Shown: positions 24,461 to 35,698 of the stretch, piece by piece
Position numbering within the stretch: position 1 is the stretch's first letter
Layout of the letters: each line of letters begins with the position of its first letter
From: Hippopus hippopus
Lineage: Eukaryota; Mollusca; Bivalvia; Cardiida; Cardiidae
Reading direction: 5' to 3'
Assembly: GCA_946811185.2 (NCBI GenBank)
Contig: OX328100.1
Location: forward strand, 20,448,999 to 20,512,998
DNA length: 64,000 nucleotides
The notes under the pieces: generated by a model
What the model was told of the DNA's origin: nothing
What the model saw: the letters and a program-made list of their open reading frames with translations, nothing else
Database searches by the model: none
Position numbers and translations under genes: made by a program

Positions 24461-25511
24461 TTATTTTTTAACATAACCTCCGTCGGTATCTATAAACTTT
24501 TGCAAGCGCTCTTTACCAAAAGACAAAATTTTAGACTTGTCCAAATTGAGAGCATTTGCAGACGACAAAATAAACGCGAATCAAAAATTGAAACTTGACT
24601 TTAGAAGAGTAGAAAACCGTATGGGAAAAGGAGAAAATGGTGGTTACCAGCGTTTTCTCCTTTTCCCACAATGTTTTCAGAAGGCTTCTTCCTCTGGGTC
24701 GTTAAAACCAGGGATTGTATGGTAAAGGGTTAAGGGCCCTAATACCACTTTTGAAGAATTCCTTTTCTTGACATTTCAAAAGGTCCTCCACCGCATGTAT
24801 GACGTTATCATCTGACCGAAAGTGGGTACCTAAAATGGCCTTTTTTCAATTTTGGAAATAGATGGCAGTCTGATGGAGTGAAATTAGGCAAATAAGGTGG
24901 ATGCTCAATCAATTCTAAGCCACAATCGTTAATGGCAGCTATGAAAGTGATAGACTTGCGAACAGGGGGATTATCCTGGTGGAACAACACACCTACGCGG
25001 AGTTTTTCGTGGCGCTTGAGTTAAATATTATCTCTAAGCTGCCTAAGAAGAGGTGCATGACATGTGCCATTTTTGCAGTTAATCTACTATCAGAATACCA
25101 TCAGCATCCCAGAAAAACGAGGCCATAATTTTTCGAGCTGATAGAATAGTTTTTTCCTTCTTTGGCGGGGATGGACTAGGGTGTGTCCACTATTTAGACT
25201 GTTGTTTGGCCTCTGGGGTGAGAAAATGGGCCCACAAACCTCTGCAGCAAGTTAGCAAGATCTTCCACAAAACGGTTCAGATTAGCACGAAACAAAGTCC
25301 GCTCGGGGTCATCCTCGAGGCTCTGCCTGCCACACTTAAATTCCGCAACCAACCTTTTAATTGTAGCATGTGAATGAGCATCATTCGCTATTATTGCTAC
25401 AATATCAGTATGAATATCCTTAGGTACTAGACCTTTCTTGTGCAAATACTGACTCACTGCTCTTTCAGCGATTTGTGCCTTGTTTACTTCAGAGTGCTGC
25501 CTCTTCGACAT
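24461..25511 (-). pseudogene. Mariner transposase, broken
   Basis: N-terminus MSKRQHSEVNKAQIAERAV with the helix-turn-helix and KRLVAEFKCGRQSLEDDPE, then frame loss near 25200. SARKIMASFFWDADGIL follows in another frame with stop codons, then LFHQDNPPVRKS and HPPYLPNFTPSDCHLFPKLK, which hold two of the DDD catalytic residues. The natural C-terminus (ERLQKFIDTDGGYVKK and stop) is separated from the upstream part (EFFKSGIRAL) by a 224 bp family A insertion. Not functional. Confidence 0.88.
24510..24733 (-). repeat. Family A copy A20, inserted in mariner transposase
   Basis: Full length with both ends; splits the transposase reading frame between GIRAL and ERLQKF. Confidence 0.88.
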
Positions 25512-25637
25512 AAACTGACCGACTGACACCAGTCTTCGGGTACAGCTTTAAATATTCAGGGAACAGTAAGGCTGAAAAAGGACGTTCCTGCTTAACTCCT
25601 TCAATACAATGCTCACAATTTATCAATCAGCCCTCGT

Positions 25638-26618
25638 TTATTTATGGATCTGTGGAAAACAAGCAGTGAAAACATACATTTGAAAGAATGTCATGCTTCT
25701 GAGAAAAAAACTCGATCCCCTTCTGCTTTTCATTTAAATATGATAAAATGCTATTAGTTTTGTGTAATATTCTTCCCCCCTCATAAACGCTTATTATCTG
25801 ATCTACGTGTATGTTCTTTTGCGCCACTTGGTCTCTGAAACTGATCTATGTGTACAAAAAACAATGGAAGTCCAGATGAATTTAGTTTGATATTTTTGTT
25901 GTCGATGATACGCTTGGCATCTCTTGGGATTTGTCGTTGCTATCGTCTGCTATCACATAGTTATGTCGTAAATGACTCCGCGTCTAAATGCCAAAGGCAC
26001 GGGACTCGCGTGCTCTTTATAGAGCGATGTATCTATTGCAATGGCGTTTTTAATGTCATCTATAGTACCGTGGAGACAGTTTGGTATTTGTCAGTGAAAC
26101 CAAATGGTGAATGTAAACCTTCATCCTGTTCTATACATTTTGGTACAGACCAGCAATGAAACAATCAAAATTCGGTATAAGTTGTAGAGAAAAATGTTTG
26201 AAGGTAATATTTTTTCATATAGTGTTTTATGTGTAAAACATTTCTATTAAAGATTCAAGTTTAACGAGCAACTTTTCGTTTTCCCACAAGGCTGTCACGG
26301 TTGTCTACAGGAGGATCGTAAAAAGTCGCATTTGTTGAGAGATGGGTTAATTCGGGATTCTTTTTACTGGTTGTAATGAAATTGGGAGTTGATTAGTTGC
26401 TATTCCACGTCTGTACCAATTAGTGATTCCCAAGAAAGTGGTTCTGCTAAGGTATTGAATTATTTTGTTTTTGAAAATTTGAAGTTGAAAAAATGTCTGT
26501 GTTCTAACTCAATTTTTCCATACCTGGTATTGTGAGAATATTCAGGTTGCAAGTTCCTAAAGCTAGTTTTCTTGACGTTGAAGTCCAGTTACATGTAATT
26601 AACAACTTTATAAGTGAG
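25638..26618. other. Unique DNA with one unassigned frame
   Basis: Open frame 25848-26159 (+, 103 codons) has no family resemblance, no splice context and no conserved motif. It is left as non-coding; it could be a gene remnant. Confidence 0.4.
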
Positions 26619-26782
26619 CTCTTCCCTGTTGAAAGGGGGTTTAATGCACCTGCAAAAAATGTAAACCCAGGTCAGCGTGCATAGTCCATACACTTTGCCA
26701 TTGGTCAATTTTCTGCATGTCAAAGGACCGGTGTATATCATGATTCAATTGGTTGATAGGCAAAATGGGTCCAGAATAATAT
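26619..26782 (-). repeat. Family C fragment C8
   Basis: Hairpin side only, decayed (caggtcagcgtgcatagtcc). Confidence 0.68.
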
Positions 26783-27343
26783 GGCGTTTTGCTTGGTTTG
26801 ATGCCGCTGTCTGCGCATGTCATATTCTTCGAAGACTCGACCTGTGTACTATGACGCATCACAAATCCTGTACTGGATAATAATAATACTTCGTTTTTAC
26901 AGTAGTAATGGAGAAAATGGCTATAACAATACATAAGTAGAAAAAATGTAGCCTGTCCAAATATCTTCAAAATTTAATTATCTTTAAAGTGAAAAATAGT
27001 TTTCATGAATACTCTTGTTTTACTGCACATCTTTGAATACAGTTTCTAAATATAGACTTTATAGGGAAGCCAGGATTCGTGCAGGGTTTTTTCCACAGAC
27101 ATATCAACAAGAAGTGTATGAGCTTATACCGAAGCTACTACCCAAGCCTGTAGGGGCTGTTTTTATAAATGGCCCGTGCATAGGTTACATGCTAGCAGAT
27201 CATAGCTGAATGAATCGTACCAGATAGCGTTTTATTGAGTAAACGTTTATTTCACTTTGAAATTCAAAGTAACGGTTGTCGTTTTGAAAAGTAGTCCGGT
27301 ACTGTACACAGTATGCCCAAATCAGATAGATATGTATTGGGAA

Positions 27344-27421
27344 AATGCCACCTAGCGGAAGATAATGGGTTCAATACATCAAGGAGATGCATTAAAACCT
27401 ATCTTGTCAGAGCACCGCTCA
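27344..27421 (-). repeat. Family C fragment C9
   Basis: Right end only: agatgcattaaaacctatct then gtcagagcaccgctca. Confidence 0.6.
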
Positions 27422-27497
27422 TGTATATTTTGAATGGCACTAGTTTATCGCGTTATTCTAGTTACAGCTTAAGGATCTTACCAATCAAGATACACAT

Positions 27498-27735
27498 GTG
27501 CCACGCTCTGTGAAAAGGGGGCTTAATGCAAGTTCAAGAAGTATTGACCCCTGTCGGCCTGCGCAGTCCGCGCATGCTGACAAGGGCGAAAACTTTTTGC
27601 AGTCTTTAAACTTTCTGCATGTCAAAGGACCAGTCATGCTCATGATTCCTTTGATTGTTAAACGGAATGTGATAATATGCATTGTATTTTGTATCACAAA
27701 CATGCATTTAACCAGCTTTTGCCAGAGTATGGCTC
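27498..27735 (-). repeat. Family C copy C10
   Basis: Complete, inverted; hairpin cggcctgcgcagtccgcgca. Confidence 0.82.
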
Positions 27736-27773
27736 TTGCATTCCAGAAGCCATAAAACTGTATAAAAAGCTAG

Positions 27774-28085
27774 TTTGATTGATTGATTGATTAATTGATT
27801 GATGTTTTACGCCGTTTTCAGCATTAGCTCAGTTATATCGCGGAAGCCTGTAGATATACTCATGCTTTCCTGGATTTTCTTTTACTATTATACTTCTCAC
27901 AATATTTTACCCATGCACACGACCTATGTCGAAACATTAATCAACAGTGAGAGATGCATGATTCCTATTGCAAAGACTACGATCTATCCTCGGAAAGAAA
28001 TTAACCTACCGGAGGATTCGAACCAACGACCTCCAGGCTTCAAGCCATGCATGTTACCGACTAAGCTAACGAGCTCGGCCGCATC
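27774..28085 (-). mobile_element. tRNA-derived SINE, subfamily 1
   Basis: tRNA-like head with B box ggttcgaatcc and the tail aaaacggcgtaaaacatcaa, followed by a (CAAT)n-type tail. Confidence 0.8.
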
Positions 28086-28122
28086 GTAAATGTACTTAGA
28101 CCCGCTCAATATCACTTAATTC

Positions 28123-28335
28123 TGGACCAAACGACAAAACTTCGGATTTGACCAAAGTGGAAGCATTTGCGGATGACAAATGTTCCGAAAATGATGATTT
28201 CTGTCTTTGATAGGGTAGAAAACATTGTGGGAAAAGGAGAAAATGCTGGTAACCAGCATTTTCTCCTTTTCCCACAATGTTGTCCAAAGCCCTATCTTTT
28301 AGGATGGTTAAGACTCGGGCTAGTGTGGTATAGAT
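28123..28335 (-). repeat. Family A copy A21
   Basis: Full length; perfect core. A tRNA-SINE has inserted at its right end and duplicated ggctagtgtggta. Confidence 0.87.
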
Positions 28336-28652
28336 TGTTTGGTGTTTAACGCCGTTTTCAACATTATTTCAGTTATATCGCGGCGGCCAGTGCACCTATC
28401 CATGCTTTCCTGGAGTCTCTTTTACCAGTACTCCGCAAAATGTTCTTTCCAAGCCACTGGCTGCTTTCCCACATAATCATCGTCGAAACAATGGTCAGCG
28501 GTGGGAGAGGAATGAATCCTGTCGCAGTGACTATCATCAATCCTCGGAAAGAAATTGGCCGAGTCAGGAGTCGTAGCCAGGGATCGAACCCTGGACCCCG
28601 TGTTTTCAAGTCCTGCACGCTACCGACAGAGCTACCGGGGCTCGGCTAGTGT
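28336..28652 (-). mobile_element. tRNA-derived SINE, subfamily 1, with target duplication
   Basis: B box gggttcgatccctgg, tail aacggcgttaaacaccaaac. Flanked by ggctagtgtggta on both sides, so it inserted at the end of A21. Confidence 0.87.
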
Positions 28653-28769
28653 GGTACAGACCTAATTTAACAAACACACGAGATCCTACATGGTCTTATT
28701 AATGAGTTCTCTTGTTATTCCTTTAACTAGAACATAACGATGTTCTAACTGATTAGGTTTCTGTCTAAA

Positions 28770-28968
28770 CCATTTACCAAACAATCCCGAATTGTGACGA
28801 CAATAACGACGTATTCTTTTGGATACATTGTGGAAAAAGGAAAAAATGCTGGAAACCAGCATTTTTCATTAACAGATTTTATTTGTTAAGGCGCATTTAA
28901 ATTTGTCGTCTGCAAATGCTTTGAATTCTGACAAGTCTAACATTTTGTCGTTTGGTTTAAGAGTCAAC
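28770..28968 (+). repeat. Family A copy A22
   Basis: Complete ends; part of the right arm of the palindrome is deleted after ccagcattttt. Confidence 0.78.
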
Positions 28969-29349
28969 TTACTACCTTCTGAAGTAAATGTACAGCAGAC
29001 GACGTTAAAACATCCTTGTAAAAAGTATTGGTAACTTGCATAGATTAGGTTTTAGTATATGCGAAACCAGTGTAACCCGGGTCAAGGAAGTTATAATTTT
29101 TCAATCACTGCTGATTGTGGTCTTCTTTTACAATCTATACGTATCTATGGCAGTAAACTGATTAAACGGTTTATTACTATTTTTGACAAAGTAAGGTCCG
29201 AATACATAATAAGAAAAAAAAAAACTGATCGGCCTGCAACCCAGGCTAAACCAGTGTTGCATCTAGGAGAGATCGCTCTTTATAATCAATCTCTCCTTTT
29301 ACACCCCCCCCCCCTCCCCCCGTGATCGGTTGCACGTATGTAATTATAA

Positions 29350-29545
29350 GAGTCATGCTCTGTACAAATGGGGTGCAAAAAATATCGACGACTGTCAGCG
29401 TGCGCAGTCCCTGCAAGCTGACCTGAATGAAAACTTTTTGCTATTGTTAACTTTTTCAACATGTCAAAGGACCATTCTTACCAATGATTCTGTCGGCTTT
29501 TGATTAAAATTAATCGACAGCTTACTTGGTATCATGCATTACGAA
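29350..29545 (-). repeat. Family C copy C11
   Basis: Right end missing; hairpin decayed. Confidence 0.7.
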
Positions 29546-29715
29546 GAAACTACGTTCGCATAAAGTTGAATCTTTGCTATTGTAAAAAATGTAAACCAGT
29601 CTAATTTCAAAGCATTTCCAGATGAAAAATTAATTGCAGCTCAAATGTATGAATGTTTATTAGAATTGCTTAGACGTATTCTGTAGACTCAAGATTATAG
29701 TGCACGCAACTTAAC

Positions 29716-29920
29716 TCATTACCAAACAATCCCGGGTTTTCACGACTCTGAGAAAGAAGCCTTTTGAAAACATTGTGGTAACCAGCATTTTCTCCTTTTC
29801 CCACAATGTTTTCTACCCTTCCCAAAACAAATTTCAATTTCTGAGTCACTTTAATTTTGTCGTCTGCTAATGCTTTCAATTTGGACCAGTCTAAAATTTT
29901 GTCTTCTGATAAAAAGTTAA
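29716..29920 (+). repeat. Family A copy A23, left arm lost
   Basis: Goes straight from aacattgtgg to taaccagcattttctcc: the left arm has been deleted, a hairpin-type deletion. Confidence 0.8.
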
Positions 29921-30124
29921 ATCATTGTCTGATGTTAAGAAGCGATGGCATTTAAACAGTCTTGACAGTTAGAAAAATTACTTACAGTGAATGAATGTTG
30001 AAACGCTGGCTTTGAAAAATATTGTGGCTACTGGTGATGTTATTTATATTAAGCTATGTGGTGACAAAAAAAAATGTGTGAACATTTGAGAATATAGAAA
30101 CAAATAAAGACATAGCTTAAAACG

Positions 30125-30430
30125 CGTGCCAAGCTCGGTCGGTAGCGTACAGGACTTGAGAACAGGGGGTCGCTGCTTGGAATCCCCAGTCAGGCTAATG
30201 TTCTTTCAGAGGATTGAGGATAGTCATTGCAACAGGATTCATTTTTCTCTCACAGCTGATCATTGTTTCGACGATGGTTATGTAGGAAAGCAGCCAGTGG
30301 CATGGAAGTAATATTATGTGAAGTACTGGTTAAAGAAACTCCAGGAAAGCATGAATAGCTTCACTGGCAGCCGCTTTGTAACTGGAATAATGCTGAAAAC
30401 GGAATCAAACCCCATAAAAATCAATCAACT
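30125..30430 (+). mobile_element. tRNA-derived SINE, subfamily 1
   Basis: Head gctcggtcggtagcgtacag, diverged B box, tail ending aaaaatcaatcaa. Confidence 0.8.
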
Positions 30431-30721
30431 TGTATCTCGAATTTTATATGTTTGTAACAATATTTTCAGAACTGTCACCACAAACGCGTCTAACTAATCT
30501 CTATTAAGTTCAGCATACAATTTAAATTTCAAATAATTCAAATATTGTGAGTGTGTCATAAGGTTAATGATCTTTTTATTCTTTTCTGTTTTGTTGGGAT
30601 TGAATATCACCAATCCTGAATGGATAAACAAAGTATCCATTTTATGTAAATACTTTCTGGTCCATATAACCTGAAACGCGTTTGATAAAATAGCGCTGCT
30701 ATTTGAGATGCATGCATTCAA

Positions 30722-30935
30722 CCCTTAAAGCGCCTGTTAGATGTTTAAGTGCCTTTGCGGCCAGTGTGGATCAAGATCAGACTGCACAAAACGTGCAGTC
30801 TGATCTTTGATCCACACTGTCCGCTTTGCTGAGACATTCTTGACAGGAATAACCATAAAGTTGTAGTTATTTTGGTCTTGTTTCCGGACTGTAAACTTTC
30901 TGTTGAAACCTTTTAGTGCACTAAGGGTATTAATA
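30722..30935 (+). repeat. Family F element F6
   Basis: Near-perfect hairpin gatcaagatcagactgcaca against gtgcagtctgatctttgatc. Confidence 0.83.
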
Positions 30936-30944
30936 TCTCTTTAC

Positions 30945-31260
30945 CAGAACACACTACTTCAGACTCGTCCAGACTGAATGCACTTTCAAACGACACAACT
31001 TTAAGCTCGTCCAAGTTAAAAGCACTGGCAGACGATACAACTATACGCTGGTCCTAATTGAAAGAACTTGCAGACGAAATAACTTAACGCTCGCCCAAAT
31101 TCAAAGTACTTGCAGACGACACGACTTTACATTCGTCCAAACTGGTAGCATTTGCTGACGACAAAAAAAAAATGCAAATTAACGGATGATTTTTGTCTTT
31201 AAAACGCTTTTTTGGTTCAAAGGAAAAATGCAGACAACAAACGTTTCTCCTTTTCTTAGT
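30945..31260 (-). repeat. Family A copy A24 with internal tandem expansion of its end
   Basis: The terminal segment (tcgtccaaattgaaagcact, gcagacgacacaacttta) is repeated about five times at ~43-45 bp spacing between 30960 and 31170, followed by a worn core. Confidence 0.7.
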
Positions 31261-31269
31261 ATGTGTCTA

Positions 31270-31512
31270 ACCCTGCAATACTGAATTCCGAGTTTAAACG
31301 ACAAAGAGAAGGCCTTTGAAAACATTGTGGGAAAATGAGAAAATGCTGGTAACCAGCATTTTCTCATTTTCCCACAATGTTTTTTTTTTTTTTTATCTTT
31401 ACCAGATAAACCCCATTATTTGAGCCACATTTAATTTGTCGTGTGCAAGTGCTTTCAATTTGATCTTCAGTTTGGTTGAGTGTAAAAATTTTGCCGTCTG
31501 GTTAAGGGTAAA
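31270..31512 (+). repeat. Family A copy A25
   Basis: Perfect core palindrome at about 31322-31381 with aatgag/ctcatt on both arms in place of aaggag/ctcctt. A T-run is inserted after the right arm. Confidence 0.85.
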
Positions 31513-31747
31513 AAGCTGTCTTGCTCGGGGTCGTGAAACAGAGGATCATGTTATACAGGGTTTTAAATGTTCGATATCTAATTTGAATACTATTAGTTAC
31601 AGACCAAAGAAAATCTGTTTAAATTGTCTGTGTACACATTTTTATCACATGATTATTGATAATTCTTACGAGTGTTAATTATTCAAAAATTCAAATTTAT
31701 CGATCAATGTGTTCCATTATAAATAAGGCATCAGTGTCCTTAGAAAG

Positions 31748-31835
31748 CTCTTTACCATATAACCCCTTTTTAACGACTCAGGAGAAGAACTCTTTTTAAA
31801 ACATTGTGGGAAAAGGAGAAAAATGCTGGTAACAA
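31748..31835 (+). repeat. Family A fragment A26
   Basis: Left half, ending at gctggtaaca. Confidence 0.7.
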
Positions 31836-31920
31836 ACTAATTTGTCTATCAAGGGGTAACGAAATTTTCATTATCGGACACTGTTACTATAAATAGCACA
31901 TGTGGATTCCCTCTGTATCG

Positions 31921-32220
31921 TATATGGCCTATGGTTTCATACAGGACTTCACACCAGGGGATCTTTGGTTTAAAACCCCAGAATGACAAATTTCTTTCCG
32001 GAGAATAATGATAGTCATTGCGACAGCATTCATTTTTTTGCTCACGTCAGATCATAGTTTCGACAATAATTATGTGGGAAGCAGCCAGTGGCTTGGGAAG
32101 CATATTGTTCGAAGTGCTGGTATTTAAGAAACTCCAGGAAAGAATGGGCAGGTGCATTGGGCACAGCGATATAACTGAAATAATGTTGAAAACGGCGTTA
32201 AACATCATAAAAACATTCCA
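31921..32220 (+). mobile_element. tRNA-derived SINE, subfamily 1, diverged
   Basis: Head decayed; body gacaataattatgtgggaag and tail aaaacggcgttaaacatcat are clear. Confidence 0.75.
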
Positions 32221-32234
32221 TCAAACAAATTGAG

Positions 32235-32490
32235 AGACGCTCTAGCTAAAGGGCGTTGAATGCATCTCCGTGATGCATTATACCAAGCAAGTCATCACAT
32301 AATCATGGACCCATAAAATCCATTTTATTTAACAGCTAACTGAATCAAGATTTAGACCGGTCCTTTGACGTTCAGAAAATGAACCAGTAGCAAAAAGAGT
32401 TGACCAGGTCAGCCTGCGCGGACTGCGCAGGCTGACCAGGGTCGATACTTTTTGCAAAAGCATTAAACCCCCTTTTCACAGAAAATGGCT
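32235..32490 (+). repeat. Family C copy C12
   Basis: Complete; hairpin gtcagcctgcgcggactgcg. Confidence 0.85.
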
Positions 32491-33037
32491 CAATTCCACG
32501 TTGCTCGGACGAAAAATATCGTGACTAAAAACAAGGGTTTAGACGAGAAATAACTCTATCTATCAAGCCTAAACGCAGATCGTCTCCGATTCTATGAATT
32601 ATTTAGTAGCTTGAAACATTAAAGAAGTATCATAAACCTCTTTCCTGACACACTAGTGTGTCGCCTTCTCACAGAAAATTTCAAGAAAGATTTTAGACAG
32701 AGACCATGAAATACAATTTCTGTCAAAATCCCGGTTTTCGCTGATCTGCGCTGAAATATTTTGTCACTTGAAAGTGTTTTATACCGGACCGGAACTTACC
32801 GGGGTTTTACACCTTGCCGGAATCTAGAGGAATTTTGGTCGTCTCGATTATCAAAATTCTGTCTTATTCTTCCATTACACAAGAAAAAATATCGTCGCTT
32901 GGAAAATATTTGCAATGACTTGGAAATACTTCTTGCGCTGAAATCTTTACATGTGTAAAACATATGAGCATGACAATTATCTTTTATCACGCCAAATGTC
33001 TAGGCCTACTGCTCACTGTTTAAAAAAAAAAATTGAG
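32491..33037. other. Intergenic, nothing recognised
   Basis: Locally less AT-rich (cggaccggaacttaccggg at 32787) but no frame with support. Confidence 0.4.
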
Positions 33038-33282
33038 CAGCGGTCTGGCAAAAGAAGGTTAAATGCATGTCCGTGATACATCATTCCAAACAAGTCTTCA
33101 CATAATTACTGATGCATACAATTTCTTTTTTACACCAACCGACTGAAACAGGTCAGTCTTAAAACATGCAGAGAACTTACATATAACAAACAGTTTTGAC
33201 TCATGTCAGCTTTTACGGACTGGATGACATGGGTCGATCTTTTCTGTTGATACATTAAATCTCCTGTTCACAAAGTATGGCT
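33038..33282 (+). repeat. Family C copy C13
   Basis: Complete ends, hairpin mostly eroded. Confidence 0.75.
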
Positions 33283-33410
33283 CATTTATTAGCATTCTAT
33301 TCAATAGAAAAGGTGAGATAGGATACTGCTCGCATTCGCAGCGGCTGATCTTTGTCTACACTCTCTGCGAAATATATCATTAGTCTTATATGACAGTTCA
33401 ACGTTTTACA

Positions 33411-33498
33411 GTTAAATAGTTTTCACAACCCTGAGGAAGTAGACTTATGAAATCGAGAAAATGCTGGTACCCAGCATCCTCAGTTTTTCTATTCTAAC
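33411..33498 (+). repeat. Family A fragment A27
   Basis: Short, worn copy with centre gctggtacccagc. Confidence 0.55.
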
Positions 33499-34975
33499 GT
33501 GACACGTGAAATTCGGCTCTTTAAACACAGTGCAACGGAAGCGTGGTAAAATCGACGTCATTCTATATGAACACTCGTCACAACTCGGCCGATTCCGTAC
33601 CTACATCTAACCTCGTCCGTATCAAGGAGATTTCCATTTTGAAATGAGAATCACGTGATTCTATATATAGCGCGCCACTGACAGTCGTTTAGCAACGACA
33701 TAAACAACCTCGATGAAGTTATTCACATCTGTTTATCTGTCGGTAAAAATTTCAATCGAAATTGATAAACCACGTTTAATAATGAATGTACGAACTGTTT
33801 GTCAACTGAACTGAAATATAGTTAGAAAGGTTTCGATAGAAAATTGAAACTCAAGTTTTCTTTTTTAAGAGGAGCCTTACAATTTTCAGAACGGTTAACC
33901 GGTGTATTTCCGGGTATGTACCGATCTGGTGCATATCAATCCACCAGTTACAGCCGAGGGATATGATGGCTCCCATCACCCGAGGTATGCCGAATGTCTA
34001 TATGAAGTGACGTCATTCTATGTAAAGAAAGTTGCCCGTGGCTGTTCCATATCTCCGCCCTGGATATTTCATCAATGAAAGTCACTTGACGTGAACAAAT
34101 CGTTATTTTCTGCTACTCGACCATGGGCGAAGGACAAATTCAATGATTTACCAATTTTAACTGTTTTTTTTTATGATAACTGACAAGGATGGAACTATTT
34201 CAAATGTCACCAGTAAACATATGAAAATCAAGTGTCGTTTCAAGGTGAAGGTTAGTTAAAAATTGTTCGGTGTTGCATTGGGATGGGATTGGGAGTGGGT
34301 GGAGTAATATTCAGAACATTCGAAGCGACTGAGGCTCTAGTGCTTGACGATACATTCATTCGTCTTTGTCATTTGAAAGGGAGAAAATATAATAGTAAAA
34401 CGGTGCGAGTTTTTTAATGTTTTGTTTGGTGCCTGAGATTTTAATCAATTTTTTATTCTTTTTCTACCTACCGACTGGGCATTTGGGTTTTGTTTTGGTT
34501 AGTAACTGGAACAGCCATGGTTCATTCAAGGGAATATAATCCGCATCCGCTTTTGTACACCACGTATGAACTTTTTTGTTCTTTGATCTAGAGTTGGTCA
34601 TGTTAGAATTGAACTAATCTTCTTTCTATTGTGGTTAAACGATCATTCTAACATGACACGTGAATTCGGCTCTATAAACGCAGTGCAACGAAAGCGTGGT
34701 AAAATCTACGTCATTCTATGTAGAGTGAGGTCATTCTGTATAAAGTAAGTAAGTTATTCAATGGAATATAATCTGCATCCGCGTTTTTACTCTAAGTATG
34801 AACTTGTTTTCCTTTCATTAAGAGTTGGTCATGTTAGAATCGAAATAATCTTCTTTCTATCGTGGTTTATCGTTCAATAAACCACGTTGTGAGTTCTGAG
34901 GCACAATGAATAAACCTCTTGGGCTATCGCCCTCGTGGATTATTTATTGTGCCTCATATCTTACATTCGTAGTTT
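33489..34975. repeat. Family J: cluster of related direct and inverted repeats
   Basis: A segment with gacacgtgaattcggctcta and cgtggtaaaatctacgtcat occurs at 33500-33565 and 34655-34720. A segment aatataatccgcatccgctt to gagttggtcatgttagaat occurs at 34531-34619 and 34757-34838. A hairpin gaggcacaatgaataaacc against ttatttattgtgcctc is at 34900-34960. Also a TATA-like ctatatatagcgcgcc at 33661. Confidence 0.65.
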
Positions 34976-35040
34976 GTTGAACTATTAATCATGATAGACC
35001 GAAGATTGTTATTATTTAGTATACAGGACACTTTAATGTT

Positions 35041-35264
35041 TAACTCTTTACCACACAACCCGAGTTTGAACGAATCTGTCTGAGGAGAAAGCCTTTTAAA
35101 ACTTTCGGGAAAAGGAGGAAATGCTGGTAACCAGCATTTTCTCCTTTTCCCAAAAGGTTTTCAACACGTTGACAAACCATTACCATCATTTCAGCTATAA
35201 TTAATTTGTCGTCTGTAAATGCTTTCAATTTTAGTCTAAATTTTATCGTTTGGTAATAAGTTTA
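35041..35264 (+). repeat. Family A copy A28
   Basis: Complete, directly downstream of the 3' end of the LRRC74-like gene. Confidence 0.87.
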
Positions 35265-35463
35265 ATCGTTAAAGTTTAAGATAAACCCAACTCACATATT
35301 CATTCTAGAAGTAAGACTGAAATAATTGTAAATCATGATTGCCTTTTTCCTCATATTTAAGCATAGAGGACAGGGTAAATCAAAGATCTTATCTTGATCT
35401 ACATTAGCCGCACAGGCAACTAGAGTTATGAAAGTCAATTTAAGGGTTTAAATCTTAGAACTT

Positions 35464-35698
35464 TCAATTCTCTGTACACTTTTCACTTTTCCTTCTCTTT
35501 CTGTCCGAGGTCACGCTAGCTTTTCTTGTCTCCGCTCTCGACTCTTGCTCTTTTTTACTCTCTTCAAGCTGTTTGAGCTGGTGCGTGATCTTCATTTTCA
35601 CCAATGTACTAGCCAGTGAGCGTATTTTCTGTAAAGTTTCAGAGTTCGCGTGGCGCTTCTGTCTCGAGCCATACGCTTTTTCTCCTTCTATTAACTCC
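35464..35698 (-). CDS. LRRC74-like exon 11 (C-terminus)
   Basis: Acceptor cctctttcatatttcag|ggag. The first base completes Gly410 and GAG supplies the EF-loop Glu411. Then ELIEGEKAYGSRQKRHANSE and a charged helical tail (MKITHQLKQLEESKKEQESR) to TGA at 35466-35464. Confidence 0.88.

Larger units (their letters stand above)
24395..25637 (-). mobile_element. Degenerate mariner-type DNA transposon with 26 bp TIRs
   Basis: The ends match as inverted repeats: 24395-24420 (acgagggctgattgatgagt) and 25612-25637 read on the - strand, 23 of 26 positions. Without the inserted family A copy it is about 1.0-1.1 kb, a little shorter than usual for mariner. The flanking TA duplication is not clear on the left. 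Confidence 0.85.

Noticed and set aside
25848..26159. 103-codon + strand frame
   Set aside because: No family resemblance, no splice signals, ordinary for a frame of this length.
35694..35698. Alternative exon 11 acceptor four bases downstream (gag|tta)
   Set aside because: It would join exon 9 in frame if exon 10 were skipped, but using cag|ggag with exon 10 restores a perfect EF-hand loop. Skipping remains possible as a minor form.
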